Source: Oceanisphaera psychrotolerans (lineage in GTDB: Bacteria > Pseudomonadota > Gammaproteobacteria > Enterobacterales > Aeromonadaceae). Taken from it: a stretch of 64,000 nucleotides of DNA. The stretch lies in the NCBI RefSeq assembly GCF_001870485.1, contig NZ_MDKE01000033.1:124001-188000 (forward strand). The letters are read 5' to 3'. The translations under genes and the position numbers were made by a program. The notes under the pieces are model-generated. The model saw only the letters and a program-made list of their open reading frames with translations. It did no database searches and was not told the origin of the DNA. Below are positions 7,545 through 16,289 of the stretch, piece after piece. How positions within the stretch are numbered: the first letter of the stretch is position 1; each line of letters opens with the position of its first letter.

Positions 7545-9674
7545 TCAGGCGTAGCGCCGGGCATAGGCCTTGATCAGGCCGGCCAGATCCAGGATCAGCG
7601 CGATGCCGCCGTCACTGGTAATGGTGGCACCGGCCATGCCGGGGGTGCCGTGCAGCAGCCGATCGAGCGGCTTGATCACCACTTCTTCCTGACCAATCAA
7701 CCCATCGACCACAAACCCCACCTGCTGGTTACCCACCATCACGATCACCACGTGCCCCTTTTCCTTGCGGGCCCGGCGCGGACCTTTGAGCAGCCAGTCC
7801 TGCAGATAGAACAGGGGAATGGCGCTGTTGCGCACCACCACCGTCTGCTGGCCGTCCACCATGCTGGTGCGAGTCAGATCGAGATGAAATATTTCGTTGA
7901 CGTTGGTCAGCGGCAAGGCAAAGGTCTGCTCACCAACCAGCACCATCAGGGTCGGCAATATCGCCAGGGTCAGCGGTACCTTGATCTGCAGCCGGGTGCC
8001 CTTGCCTTTTTCGGAGTCGATAAAGATGGAGCCGTTGACCGAGGTGATGCCGGTCTTGACCACATCCATGCCCACGCCACGGCCGGACACATCGGTAATT
8101 TCCTTCTTGGTGGAAAAACCGGGTGCGAAGATCAGGTTGTAGGCCTCGTTGTCGCTCATGCGGGCGGCACCGTCCGCATCGAGAATGCCCCGCTCCATGG
8201 CGATACCCTTGAGCTTTTCCGGATCCATTCCGGCCCCGTCATCCTCGATGCCGAGCAGAATATGATCCCCTTCCTGAGAAGCGGTCAGCCGGATCACCCC
8301 GGCCCTCGGCTTGCCGGCCGCTTCCCGGACTTCGGGCAGTTCCACCCCGTGATCGCAGGAGTTGCGCACCAGGTGCACCAGAGGATCGGCCAGCGCCTCC
8401 ACCAGATTTTTATCAAGATCGGTGTCTTCACCGACCATCTCCAGGTTGATTTCCTTTTTCAGGCTGCGGGCCAGATCCCGTACTACCCGCGGGAAGCGGC
8501 CGAAGACCTTCTTGATCGGCTGCATGCGGGTTTTCATCACCGCCCCCTGCAGATCGCCGGTCACCGCATCCAGATTGGCGACCGTCTTGGAAATCTCTTC
8601 GTTCTCGTGGCTGGCATCCAGGCTGAGCAAGCGGTTGCGCACCAGCACCAGCTCACCCACCATGTTCATGATGTTGTCGAGGGTTCTGGTGTCCACCCGC
8701 ACCGTGGTATCCGGCGGCGCACTGTGATGCGCCTGGGCCTTGGCCGGCGCCTTGTCGGTTACGGTAGTGGCGGTAGCCGCGGCTGGCGCCGCCGGTGCAG
8801 ACACGGCCGCCGAGGGGCCCTTGCCGGCGCCGTGCAGTTGATCGAGCAAGGCCTCAAACTCGAGATCGTCGATCAGGTCATCGCCGCTTTTCGCCGCCTG
8901 GCCGGACACCTCGGCCGGCGGCTCCGGCTCCTGCCGGGGGACGCCGCCGTGCCGACCGGCGCCGTGCAGTTGATCGAGCAGGGCCTCAAACTCGAGATCG
9001 TCAATGGTGTCATCGTTGCCGTCCGCCGCCGTCCCGGGCACCTCGGCCGGCACCTCCTGGCTCTGCTGAGGAACGCCGCCGTGCCGACCGGCGCCGTGCA
9101 GCTGATCGAGCAGGGCCTCGAATTCATCATCGGTAATATCATCGCCCGACTGCCCGGACGCGCTGTCCGGCTCGAGCGCATTCAGCATCTGCCGGTATTC
9201 GGTTTCACCGAGGTGGGCGATGGGAGCGTCCATCTTCACCGGCTCGGGTACCGCCATCACCGGCGCCATCGGCTCGTCTGCCGTGACCGGCTGGCAATAA
9301 CGCTCCAGTTCTTCGAGCAACTGCGGCTCGGCGGCCGTCGGCTCCTCCCGGTTCTGAATTTCGGCGAACATGCTGTTAACGGTATCCAGCGCCCGCAGGA
9401 TCACGTCCATCAGCTCGGAGGTGACCCGGCGCTGGCCGGTACGCAGAATATCGAACACGTTTTCGGCTTTGTGGCAGGTTTCAACCAGTGCATTCAGTGA
9501 CAGAAAACCGGCACCGCCTTTAACGGTGTGAAAACCGCGAAATATCGCGTTGAGCAGGTCTTTGTCGTCCGGCTGTCGTTCCAGCGTCACCAGCTGTTCC
9601 GACAACTGCTCCAGGATCTCCGATGCCTCAACCAGAAAATCCTGCAGAATATCCTCGTCTACCTCAAAGCCCAT
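7545..9674 (-). CDS. cheA: CheA chemotaxis histidine kinase with a triple-repeat linker
   Basis: Central kinase of the chemotaxis array. It phosphorylates CheY and CheB. Of 709 residues: P1/HPt domain (1-105, phosphorylated His49 in GFHTVKGGAGF), a long linker (about 110-320), P3 dimerisation (TRTLDNIMNMVGELVLVRN), P4 ATPase (N box HLVRNSCDHG, G1 DDGAGMD, G2 GRGVGMDVV) and the P5 CheW-like regulatory domain. No P2 (CheY-binding) domain is recognisable. Instead the linker holds EFEALLDQLHG three times, at 184-194, 228-238 and 272-282, an exact 44-residue (132-base) period. See findings. Flanked by cheZ and cheB. Confidence 0.97.
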   Translation of the reverse strand: MGFEVDEDILQDFLVEASEILEQLSEQLVTLERQPDDKDLLNAIFRGFHTVKGGAGFLSLNALVETCHKAENVFDILRTGQRRVTSELMDVILRALDTVNSMFAEIQNREEPTAAEPQLLEELERYCQPVTADEPMAPVMAVPEPVKMDAPIAHLGETEYRQMLNALEPDSASGQSGDDITDDEFEALLDQLHGAGRHGGVPQQSQEVPAEVPGTAADGNDDTIDDLEFEALLDQLHGAGRHGGVPRQEPEPPAEVSGQAAKSGDDLIDDLEFEALLDQLHGAGKGPSAAVSAPAAPAAATATTVTDKAPAKAQAHHSAPPDTTVRVDTRTLDNIMNMVGELVLVRNRLLSLDASHENEEISKTVANLDAVTGDLQGAVMKTRMQPIKKVFGRFPRVVRDLARSLKKEINLEMVGEDTDLDKNLVEALADPLVHLVRNSCDHGVELPEVREAAGKPRAGVIRLTASQEGDHILLGIEDDGAGMDPEKLKGIAMERGILDADGAARMSDNEAYNLIFAPGFSTKKEITDVSGRGVGMDVVKTGITSVNGSIFIDSEKGKGTRLQIKVPLTLAILPTLMVLVGEQTFALPLTNVNEIFHLDLTRTSMVDGQQTVVVRNSAIPLFYLQDWLLKGPRRARKEKGHVVIVMVGNQQVGFVVDGLIGQEEVVIKPLDRLLHGTPGMAGATITSDGGIALILDLAGLIKAYARRYA
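8820..9135 (-). repeat. In-frame tandem repeat inside cheA, 132-base period, three copies (third partial)
   Basis: The core CGTGCAG on the plus strand recurs at 8831, 8963 and 9095, exactly 132 bases apart, with long near-identical flanks. In the protein this gives three EFEALLDQLHG motifs at 44-residue steps, with acidic DDxIDD before copies 2 and 3 and RHGGVP after copies 1 and 2. The near identity at DNA level points to recent duplication. Confidence 0.9.
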
Positions 9675-9683
9675 GTTCTCTCC

Positions 9684-10433
9684 TTAGAATCCCAGACTGG
9701 ACAGCAGATCGTCGACGCCGTCCTGATCCGAGACCACATCATGACGATGCTCTTTATTGATGATCGGGCCTTCGGCGGCAATGCCCGAAGCCGGTGCGCG
9801 CGGCGGCTCACCGGACGGGTCTTCCATGCCGGGCAGGCGACCGAAGACCGACAGAATGGCCACCAGCTTGGCTTCCACCTCGTGCACCAGGTTGATGACC
9901 CGGCGGATCATCTGACCGGTCAGATCCTGATAATCCTGAGCCATCAGAATTTCGGTCAGCAGTTGCCTTAACTGATCCGCATCCTGCTCGGAGCCCTGCA
10001 GAAAATCGTCGAGCTGAAAACACAGTGTCTTGAATTTATCCAGCTCCAGCTGGCGCTGCATCAGCTCGCGCCAGCCCGGCATCACCTGCTGGATCCGCTC
10101 ATTGAGACGGTCGGCAATAGGCAGACAGGTTTCCACCGCATCCATGGTTCTGTTGGCGGCCTTGTCGGTCATGTCGATGACATAACTCAATCGCTCTCTG
10201 GCATCGGGAATTTCACTTTCCGCCAGCTCGGGCAGACGGGGATCGTTGCGAAACTCCTGCAGTGCATCGTGCAGCTGACGGGTCAGCTGACCTACCTGCT
10301 CGACCAGTTCTTTCGCCTGAGGCATACACACGTCGGTGAGATAATGGTCGGCCCCACTCTGATCACCACTTTCCAGCATCGCCACCAGCTGACGGGCCTG
10401 CTCCAGGGTGATCATTCCTTTCTGTTGTGCCAT
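9684..10433 (-). CDS. cheZ: CheZ, CheY-P phosphatase
   Basis: Speeds dephosphorylation of CheY-P, resetting the motor signal. The 249 residues are mainly helical, with the catalytic-helix region around SEQDADQLRQLLTEILMAQDYQDLTGQMIRR (the LMAQDYQDLTGQ part holds the active-site glutamine) and the C-terminal CheY-binding tail ending GVDDLLSSLGF, preceded by a flexible linker. It lies 12 bases after cheY and just before cheA, the usual order in gammaproteobacteria with polar flagella. Confidence 0.96.
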   Translation of the reverse strand: MAQQKGMITLEQARQLVAMLESGDQSGADHYLTDVCMPQAKELVEQVGQLTRQLHDALQEFRNDPRLPELAESEIPDARERLSYVIDMTDKAANRTMDAVETCLPIADRLNERIQQVMPGWRELMQRQLELDKFKTLCFQLDDFLQGSEQDADQLRQLLTEILMAQDYQDLTGQMIRRVINLVHEVEAKLVAILSVFGRLPGMEDPSGEPPRAPASGIAAEGPIINKEHRHDVVSDQDGVDDLLSSLGF

Positions 10434-10445
10434 CTCGCTGCCTTT

Positions 10446-10829
10446 TTATCCAATTCGCTCGAAAACCTTTTCGAGTTTTTCCTTGAGTGTGGTGGCGGTA
10501 AAAGGCTTGACCACATAGCCGTTCACACCGGCCTGAGCGGCGGTGATGATCTGCTCGCGCTTGGCTTCCGCCGTTACCATCAGTACCGGCAGGTGCTTGA
10601 GCTTGTCGTCGGCGCGGATGGCTCGCAACAGATCGATCCCCTGCATGCCGGGCATGTTCCAGTCGGTGACCACAAAATCGAAGTCGCCGCTCTTGAGCAT
10701 GGGCAAGGCGGTGGTGCCATCGTCGGCTTCGTGGGTATTGTTGAACCCGAGATCTCTGAGTAGGTTTTTAATGATCCTGCGCATGGTTGAAAAATCATCC
10801 ACGATGAGGATTTTCATGTTCTTGTTCAA
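10446..10829 (-). CDS. cheY: CheY chemotaxis response regulator
   Basis: Single receiver domain; when phosphorylated by CheA it binds FliM and reverses flagellar rotation. Conserved acidic pair in [14 protein letters not shown], phospho-aspartate in [12 protein letters not shown], and TAEAKREQI and [14 protein letters not shown] with the conserved Thr and Lys. I chose TTG at 10829 because a perfect AGGAGG lies six bases upstream (10836-10841), giving a protein starting (M)[11 protein letters not shown] as in Vibrio CheY; the ATG at 10817 is an alternative. First gene of the che operon. Confidence 0.95.
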   Translation of the reverse strand: MNKNMKILIVDDFSTMRRIIKNLLRDLGFNNTHEADDGTTALPMLKSGDFDFVVTDWNMPGMQGIDLLRAIRADDKLKHLPVLMVTAEAKREQIITAAQAGVNGYVVKPFTATTLKEKLEKVFERIG

Positions 10830-10841
10830 GCATTTCCTCCT

Positions 10842-11116
10842 ATCAGCCAGACCAACAGCCGCTGAACATGGCAAGTATCTTAACTATATCGACCCTGTGT
10901 GCCTTAACTTAAATCGTATATAGCGGTATCAGGGCAATAAAATATGCCTAAAGCTTCAAATTTGATTGTTTAGTAAACGCAATGACGCGGCGGACCCGTC
11001 TGTTAAGCACACGCCTTTTGTCTGGTCATCACCTGCCGAGAGGCGGCAGGGTTGCCTATTCATGCAGCAAACCGGCTCGAGCCCGTAAAGACGGGCTGCC
11101 CGCCTGTGGTTTTCCG
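10842..11116. other. Intergenic region between fliA and cheY
   Basis: 275 bases without a gene. It holds the cheY promoter candidate at 10886-10912 and two GC-rich hairpins nearer fliA (around 11034-11050 and 11080-11097) that lack a T run on the minus strand. They could help end fliA transcription, but neither is a classical terminator. Confidence 0.5.
10886..10912 (-). promoter_or_regulatory. Sigma-28 (FliA) promoter candidate for cheYZAB operon
   Basis: Minus strand TTAAGTTA, 11 bases, GTCGATAT: close to TAAAGTTT-N11-GCCGATAA with the exact spacing. The start site would lie about 50 bases before cheY. Placing the che operon under sigma-28 agrees with known polar-flagellar hierarchies. Confidence 0.6.
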
Positions 11117-11829
11117 TTAACCCTTCCATTCTTTCAGTTTGGCGCGCAGCCGGTGCATGGCCTGACTATGGATCTGGCTGACCCGGGATTCACTGACCTC
11201 GAGCACCTGACCGATGTCCTTCAGGTTGAGTTCTTCGTCGTAATACAGGGACAGCACCAGGGCTTCCCGTTCGGGCAATGATTTGATGTGGCGAGACAGC
11301 TCGCCGAGAAAACGCCCCCGGGCCATGTCTTCGAAGGGGCTGGCCACCAGGCTCCCCTCCTCGGCGTGATGGTCGATGCCGGCGTCAAAGTCGTCCATTT
11401 CCAGAATCTTGCCGTTGCTGGTGTCGCGCAGCATGGAAAAATAGCTGTCCAGGCTCACCCCCAGCTCTTCGGCAACTTCCCGGTCTTCGGCGTTACGCCC
11501 TTCCCGACGCTGCACGGCGGCAATGGCGTCGGCTATCTGACGGCTGTGTTTGTGAACCGAGCGCGGCACCCAGTCGCCACGGCGAATTTCATCGAGCATG
11601 GCGCCACGAATGCGAATACCGGCAAAGGTCTCGAAACTGGCGCCCTTGCCGGCATCGAAGTTACGGGCCGCTTCCAGCAACCCCACCATACCCGACTGGA
11701 GCAGATCGTCCAGCAGGACGCTGTCCGGCAGCCGCGCCAGCAGATGATGGGCGATGCGCCGAACCAACCACGCATGACGCTCTACCAGCTGGGCGCCTGC
11801 TGCCTGGTATATACCAGTGCCTTATTCAC
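11117..11829 (-). CDS. fliA: FliA flagellar sigma factor (sigma-28), one frame break near the start
   Basis: Sigma factor for late flagellar and chemotaxis genes. The body reads ERHAWLVRRIAHHLLARLP, DDLLQSGMVGLLEAARNFD (region 2.1), FETFAGIRIRGAMLDEIRRGDWVPR (2.3-2.4) and the C-terminal helix-turn-helix LNLKDIGQVLEVSESRVSQIH (region 4). The true start is probably GTG at 11829, giving MNKALVYTRQQAP, but the frame breaks in the GGG run at 11791-11793; one added base joins it to QLVERHAW and yields 237 residues, like E. coli FliA (239). The start overlaps the end of flhG by eight bases. If the break were real, translation would have to begin at TTG 11767 and lose about 21 residues. Confidence 0.9.
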
Positions 11830-12706
11830 TCCAGACATTCTGCTCTGCCACCGGTGGATTCAACAGCTTTTCGATAAAGAACTGCAAATGCCCTCCCGCA
11901 TGCTGGGGGGCCGGCCAGCTCAGCGCCTTGCTGGCGAGCAGTTTAATCGCCATGGCGGAGGGCGAGGTGGGATACTGATTCACCACCAGCGTCTGGCGGC
12001 GTACCGCCAAGCGCAGGTTGCCGTCGAAAGGCACACAGGCTACCAGCTCCAGCGCCGCATCGAGAAAACGATCGGTCACCCGGGTCAGCTTGGCAAACAG
12101 CTCCTGGCCTTCCCGCTGGCTGCGCACCATATTGGCCACGATCTTGAAGCGGAACACCCCATAGTCACGGGACAGGATCTTGATCAGGGCGTAAGCATCG
12201 GTAATGGAGGTCGGTTCGTCACAGACCACCACCATCACCTCCTGGGCTGCCCGGGAGAAACTGAGCACCATGTCGGAAATACCGGCGGCGGTATCCACCA
12301 GCAGGATATCGATGGGTGTCTGCATTTCGCTGAAGGCGCGGATCAGGCTCACGTGCTCCAGCGGCGACAGCTCGGTCATCGACTGGTTGCCGGAGGTCGC
12401 CGGGATGATCTTGATGCCCTGGGGGCCTTCCACCAGTACCTCGTCCAGGGTGCATTCGCCCCGCAGCACATGAGACAGGTTGCGCGTGACCCGAATGCCC
12501 AGCAGCACATCGACGTTGGCCAGCCCCAGATCCGCATCCAGCACCATGACCCGCTTGCCCTGGGCCGCCATGGCCGAGGCCATGTTCAGGGTGATGTTGG
12601 TTTTGCCCACCCCGCCCTTGCCGCCGGTAACCGAAATAACCTGTACCCTGCTTGTTTTTTGCATGCGTCGCAGCCCACTCGCCTGGTCCTGAAACCAATT
12701 ATTCAT
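11822..12706 (-). CDS. flhG: FlhG (FleN), MinD-like ATPase controlling flagellar number
   Basis: Counts and limits polar flagella, acting against FlhF and on FlrA-type regulators. The 294 residues have a MinD/ParA fold with deviant Walker A GGKGGVGKTNITLNMA (about 26-41), Walker A' LDADLGLANVDVLLG, and Walker B LLVDTAAGISD. The C-terminal amphipathic stretch is the expected membrane-binding part. The start at 12706 lies inside the end of flhF (eight-base overlap) and gives MNNWFQDQASGLRRM, the conserved FlhG N-terminus with the DQASGLR motif that stimulates FlhF. Confidence 0.95.
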   Translation of the reverse strand: MNNWFQDQASGLRRMQKTSRVQVISVTGGKGGVGKTNITLNMASAMAAQGKRVMVLDADLGLANVDVLLGIRVTRNLSHVLRGECTLDEVLVEGPQGIKIIPATSGNQSMTELSPLEHVSLIRAFSEMQTPIDILLVDTAAGISDMVLSFSRAAQEVMVVVCDEPTSITDAYALIKILSRDYGVFRFKIVANMVRSQREGQELFAKLTRVTDRFLDAALELVACVPFDGNLRLAVRRQTLVVNQYPTSPSAMAIKLLASKALSWPAPQHAGGHLQFFIEKLLNPPVAEQNVWSE

Positions 12707-14090
12707 AAAAACGCGCATCCTCTTCGTCGGACTCGGAAGATTCCCAGTAGTAGGGATCTTCCCGACGCTGCTCCATGGTGCCCAGCGCCTGTTTGACCAG
12801 CTCGAAGGCATCGGCCAGCCGCAGGTCTTCCGGCACCCGCTGTCCATCGGTGATGTAGCTGATGGGCAGGCTGTTCTGAATGCTGATATCCAGCACATCG
12901 CCCAGCGCCAGACTTTCGTCCAGCTTGGTCAGGATGCAGCCGGCAAGGGGAATGCGGCGGAAATGATCCACCGCTTCCTGCAACACCCGGCGCTGGGCCG
13001 TGGCCGGCAGCACCAGATAATTGCGGATCTTGATCTGCTTGTCGCCCACCAGGGTATCGAGCTGCTCGTTGAGCCGCAGATCCCGCTGGCCCATGCCGGC
13101 GGTATCGATCAACACCAGCCGCCGATGACGCAACTGATACAGCGCCTGGGCCAGCTCCTGATAGGTGCGCGCCTGCTTGACCACCACTCCCATGATGCGA
13201 CCATAGGTCTGCAACTGTTCATGGGCGCCGATGCGGTAGTGATCCGTGGTCACCAGCGCAATCTGGTCGGCACCGTAACGAGCGGCAAATCGGGCCGCCA
13301 GCTTGGCGATGGTGGTGGTTTTGCCGACACCGGTGGGGCCCAGCAGCGCCACAGCCCCGCCCTGACGCAATATTTCGTCTTCGCCGGTCATCAGTTGCTG
13401 ACTCAGGGCGGCTTCAATCTGGCTCCAGGCCTCGTGTGGCTGCGCCCGTTCGTTGACCCGCATCGCCAGCTGATCGGCAAAGCCGTCACTGAAACCCAGT
13501 CCGTTCAGTTGCTTGATCACCATGGCGCGCACCGGCTCGCGGCGCTCGACTTCCTGCCACATCAGGCCGGAAACCTGATGTTCGAGCAGGCTGCGGATGC
13601 TGGCAATTTCCTGACGCATGGCGTTCAGTTCCTTGTCCTTGGCGCCTTCCTTGCGTCGGTGCTCGCGAGCATCATGCAAAGGAGGTGGCGGTGTCAGCGG
13701 TTCCCGCTGGCCCAGACTGGGTTCTTTGCGCGCCTCCCTGGCCGAGGCTTTGTTCAATCCGGCCCCGGCCCAGCTGCCCTGTTCGGCCAGGGTCTTGGGA
13801 GACGCCTCGCTTCGGCCGCGCATCAACAGCGATTGCAGGGTCTCCGACTGCTGCTTGTCGTCCAGCGGGGAAATAAATTGACGGGCCTGCGACGAAATTC
13901 TGACATTGTCCTCCCGCAGGGGGCGTTGTGCCGGCGCAACCGGCGTGTCGTCTTCATCCACCGCCGCCACTATCTCGATGCCGCCCGAGACTTTTTTATT
14001 GGACATGATCACCGCGTCCGGGCCGAGGACGTCTTTCACCTCGGCCAGGGCGGCCCTCATGTCCTTGGCAAAAAACCGTTTTATCTTCAT
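12699..14090 (-). CDS. flhF: FlhF, SRP-type GTPase placing the polar flagellum
   Basis: Signal-recognition-particle-like GTPase that marks the pole for flagellar assembly. The 463 residues: N-terminal B region (MKIKRFFAKDMRAALAEV), a charged disordered middle (about 75-165), then the N and G domains with P-loop GPTGVGKTTTIAKLA, DTAGMGQRD, and the TKLDE specificity motif (near residue 385). It lies between flhA and flhG with overlapping frames, the normal order. Length is typical. Confidence 0.96.
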   Translation of the reverse strand: MKIKRFFAKDMRAALAEVKDVLGPDAVIMSNKKVSGGIEIVAAVDEDDTPVAPAQRPLREDNVRISSQARQFISPLDDKQQSETLQSLLMRGRSEASPKTLAEQGSWAGAGLNKASAREARKEPSLGQREPLTPPPPLHDAREHRRKEGAKDKELNAMRQEIASIRSLLEHQVSGLMWQEVERREPVRAMVIKQLNGLGFSDGFADQLAMRVNERAQPHEAWSQIEAALSQQLMTGEDEILRQGGAVALLGPTGVGKTTTIAKLAARFAARYGADQIALVTTDHYRIGAHEQLQTYGRIMGVVVKQARTYQELAQALYQLRHRRLVLIDTAGMGQRDLRLNEQLDTLVGDKQIKIRNYLVLPATAQRRVLQEAVDHFRRIPLAGCILTKLDESLALGDVLDISIQNSLPISYITDGQRVPEDLRLADAFELVKQALGTMEQRREDPYYWESSESDEEDARFYE

Positions 14091-14105
14091 TCAAGCTCCA
14101 CCCTG

Positions 14106-16207
14106 CTACTGCTGACCGACAGACGCCACAATGCGGATTTGACGGTCATCAGGCACTTCCTGATAAGACAACACCCGCAGACTGGGAATAGTGTGTTTTA
14201 CAAAGCGCGCCAAGGTGGTACGCAACATGCCGGAGGTAAGCAAAATAGCCGGTTGCCCCTCCATTTCCTGATTGGCCGCCGCCTGTGCCAGCGATTGCTG
14301 CATGCGCTCGGCCAGACCGGGCTCGATGCCGCTGCCCTGAGCGCCGCCGGCCTGCAAAGAGTTCTGCAATATCTGTTCCAGTTCTGGTGCCAGGGTGATC
14401 ACCGGCAGTTCGCGCTCGGTACCGGCAATCTCCTGCACCATGAACCGGCGCAGGGCGATACGACAGGCGGCGGTCAGCACCTCCGGATCCTGACTCTTGG
14501 ACGCATACTCGGTCAGGGTCTGCAATATGGTGCGCATGTCGCGGATGGTCACGCCTTCGTGCAGCAGGCTCTGCAGCACCTTGGTCACCAGCGCCAGATT
14601 CATGGTGTTGGGCACCAGCCCCTCCACCAGCTTGGGCTGTGTGCGCCCTATCTGGTCGATCAGATTCTGTACTTCTTCGTGTCCCAGCAACACCGAGGCG
14701 TGATTGGTCAGCAGCTGGCTGAGGTGCGTCGCCACCACCGTGGCCGCATCCACCACCGTGTAGCCCAGGCTCTGGGCCTGTTCGACCTGATCCCGGGCAA
14801 TCCAGGTCGCTTCCAGATCGAGGCCGGATCCCGGGTATCGATGCCCTGCAAGGGCCCGAAGACCTGGCCGGGATTGATGGCCAGCTCCCGGTCCGGGTAA
14901 ATGTCGGCCATCCCCGAGCTCACCCCCATCAGGGTGATCTGGTATTGATTGGGTCCCAGCTCCAGGTTGTCGCGAATGTGCACGGCGGGGATCAGAAAGC
15001 CCAGCTCCTGCGAGAGCTTCTTGCGCACTCCCTTGATCCGGCTCAGCAATTCGCCGCCCTGAGCCTGATCGACCAGGCTTATCAGCCGGTACCCCACCTC
15101 CAGGCCAATGGTGTCTACCTGGGCCACATCGTCCCAGCTCAGCTCTTTCACCTCGTTGCCCGCCACCGCCGGGGCCTGCTCGTCGGTCTCGGCCTGCTGC
15201 TGCAGCCGGGCGTTGCGTTTGACGGTCCACCAGGCGGCGAAGGCCGCCAGCCCCCCCAGCAGCAGAAAGGCGAAATGGGGCATGCCCGGCACCAGTCCCA
15301 TGGTAATGAGAATGCCGGCGGCAATGGTCAGCGACTTGGGATTGTCGAACAGCTGCCCCAGCATCGCCTGGCCCATGTCTTCCCGGGTATTCTGGCGGGT
15401 CACGATAATGGCGGCGGCAATCGACAGCAGCAGCGAGGGTATTTGCGCCACCAGACCGTCACCGATGGTCAGCAGGGTATAGATTTCGGCCGCCTCGCCG
15501 AACGGCAGCCCGTGCTGGGCCATGCCGATGATGAAGCCGCCGATGATATTGATGAACAGGATCATGATGCCGGCGATGGCATCGCCCTTCACGAACTTGG
15601 AGGCACCGTCCATGGAGCCGTAGAAGTCGGCCTCGCGGGTCACTTCGTCCCGGCGCAGCCGCGCCTCGTCCTGATTGATCAGCCCCGCATTCAGGTCCGC
15701 ATCGATGGCCATCTGCTTGCCCGGCATGGCGTCCAGGGTGAAACGGGCACTGACTTCCGAAATACGCCCCGCGCCCTTGGTGACCACTGCGAAGTTGATG
15801 ATCATCAGGATCAGAAACACGATAAGGCCGACCGCGTAGTTACCGCCGATCACCACGGAGCCGAACGACTCGATCACGTTACCGGCCGCATTGCCGCCCT
15901 CGTGCCCCTCCAGCAGCACCACTCGGGTCGAGGCCACGTTCAGCGCCAACCGTAGCAGGGTCGCCACCAGCAACACCGTCGGAAAGGCGGCAAAGTCCAG
16001 CGGCCGCTGGCTGTACACCGCCACCAGCAGGATCACCAGCGCCAGGGAAATATTGAACGAGAACAGCACATCCAGCAGCAGGGCAGGAATGGGCAGCACC
16101 ACCATGCCCAGCGCCGCCAGCACCAGCAGGGGGGTCCCCAGCCCTTTGTGAAACCAGGAAGACCAGGGGCCCACCTGTACCTGTAGAAGCTTGTCCTTGA
16201 ATGCCAT
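14106..16207 (-). CDS. flhA: FlhA export-gate protein, one frame break
   Basis: Main membrane component of the flagellar type III export gate. The N-terminal half (from 16207) has about eight hydrophobic segments and the conserved FHIPEP-family cytoplasmic loop (GRISEVSARFTLDAMPGKQMAIDADLNAGLI, read through 20-residue pieces of the frame). The frame breaks at about 14826: adding one C turns TRDPAS into TRDPGLDLEATWIARD and continues with AQSLGYTVVDAATVVATHLSQLL to the end at 14106. The repaired protein has 700 residues, the normal length. Preceded by a sigma-54-type promoter at 16247-16262 and followed by flhF. Confidence 0.92.
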
Positions 16208-16246
16208 TACCGCTGCTGTACTGCCGAAGATTGATGCATCTTGTCA

Positions 16247-16262
16247 TGCAATAAACAGGCCA
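16247..16262 (-). promoter_or_regulatory. Sigma-54 promoter candidate for flhA
   Basis: Minus strand TGGCCTGTTTATTGCA shows GG-N10-GC and matches TGGCAC-N5-TTGCA in most positions. It lies about 40 bases before the flhA start. Confidence 0.65.
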
Positions 16263-16289
16263 GAATAAACAGCAAGGTGCAGGGTGCGA

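Noticed and set aside
7485-9500. Long open frame (about 670 codons) on the plus strand
   Set aside because: It is antisense to cheA. High-GC genes with biased third positions open long frames opposite; its peptide is His/Gln/Gly-rich without any domain.
11034-11097. Two GC-rich hairpins after fliA as terminators
   Set aside because: Neither is followed by a T run on the minus strand, so they are not called as terminators.
12963-14900. Long plus-strand frame opposite flhF and flhA
   Set aside because: Shadow of the real genes; no domain and a composition typical of antisense frames. The same holds for 38193-40022 and 47111-48517.
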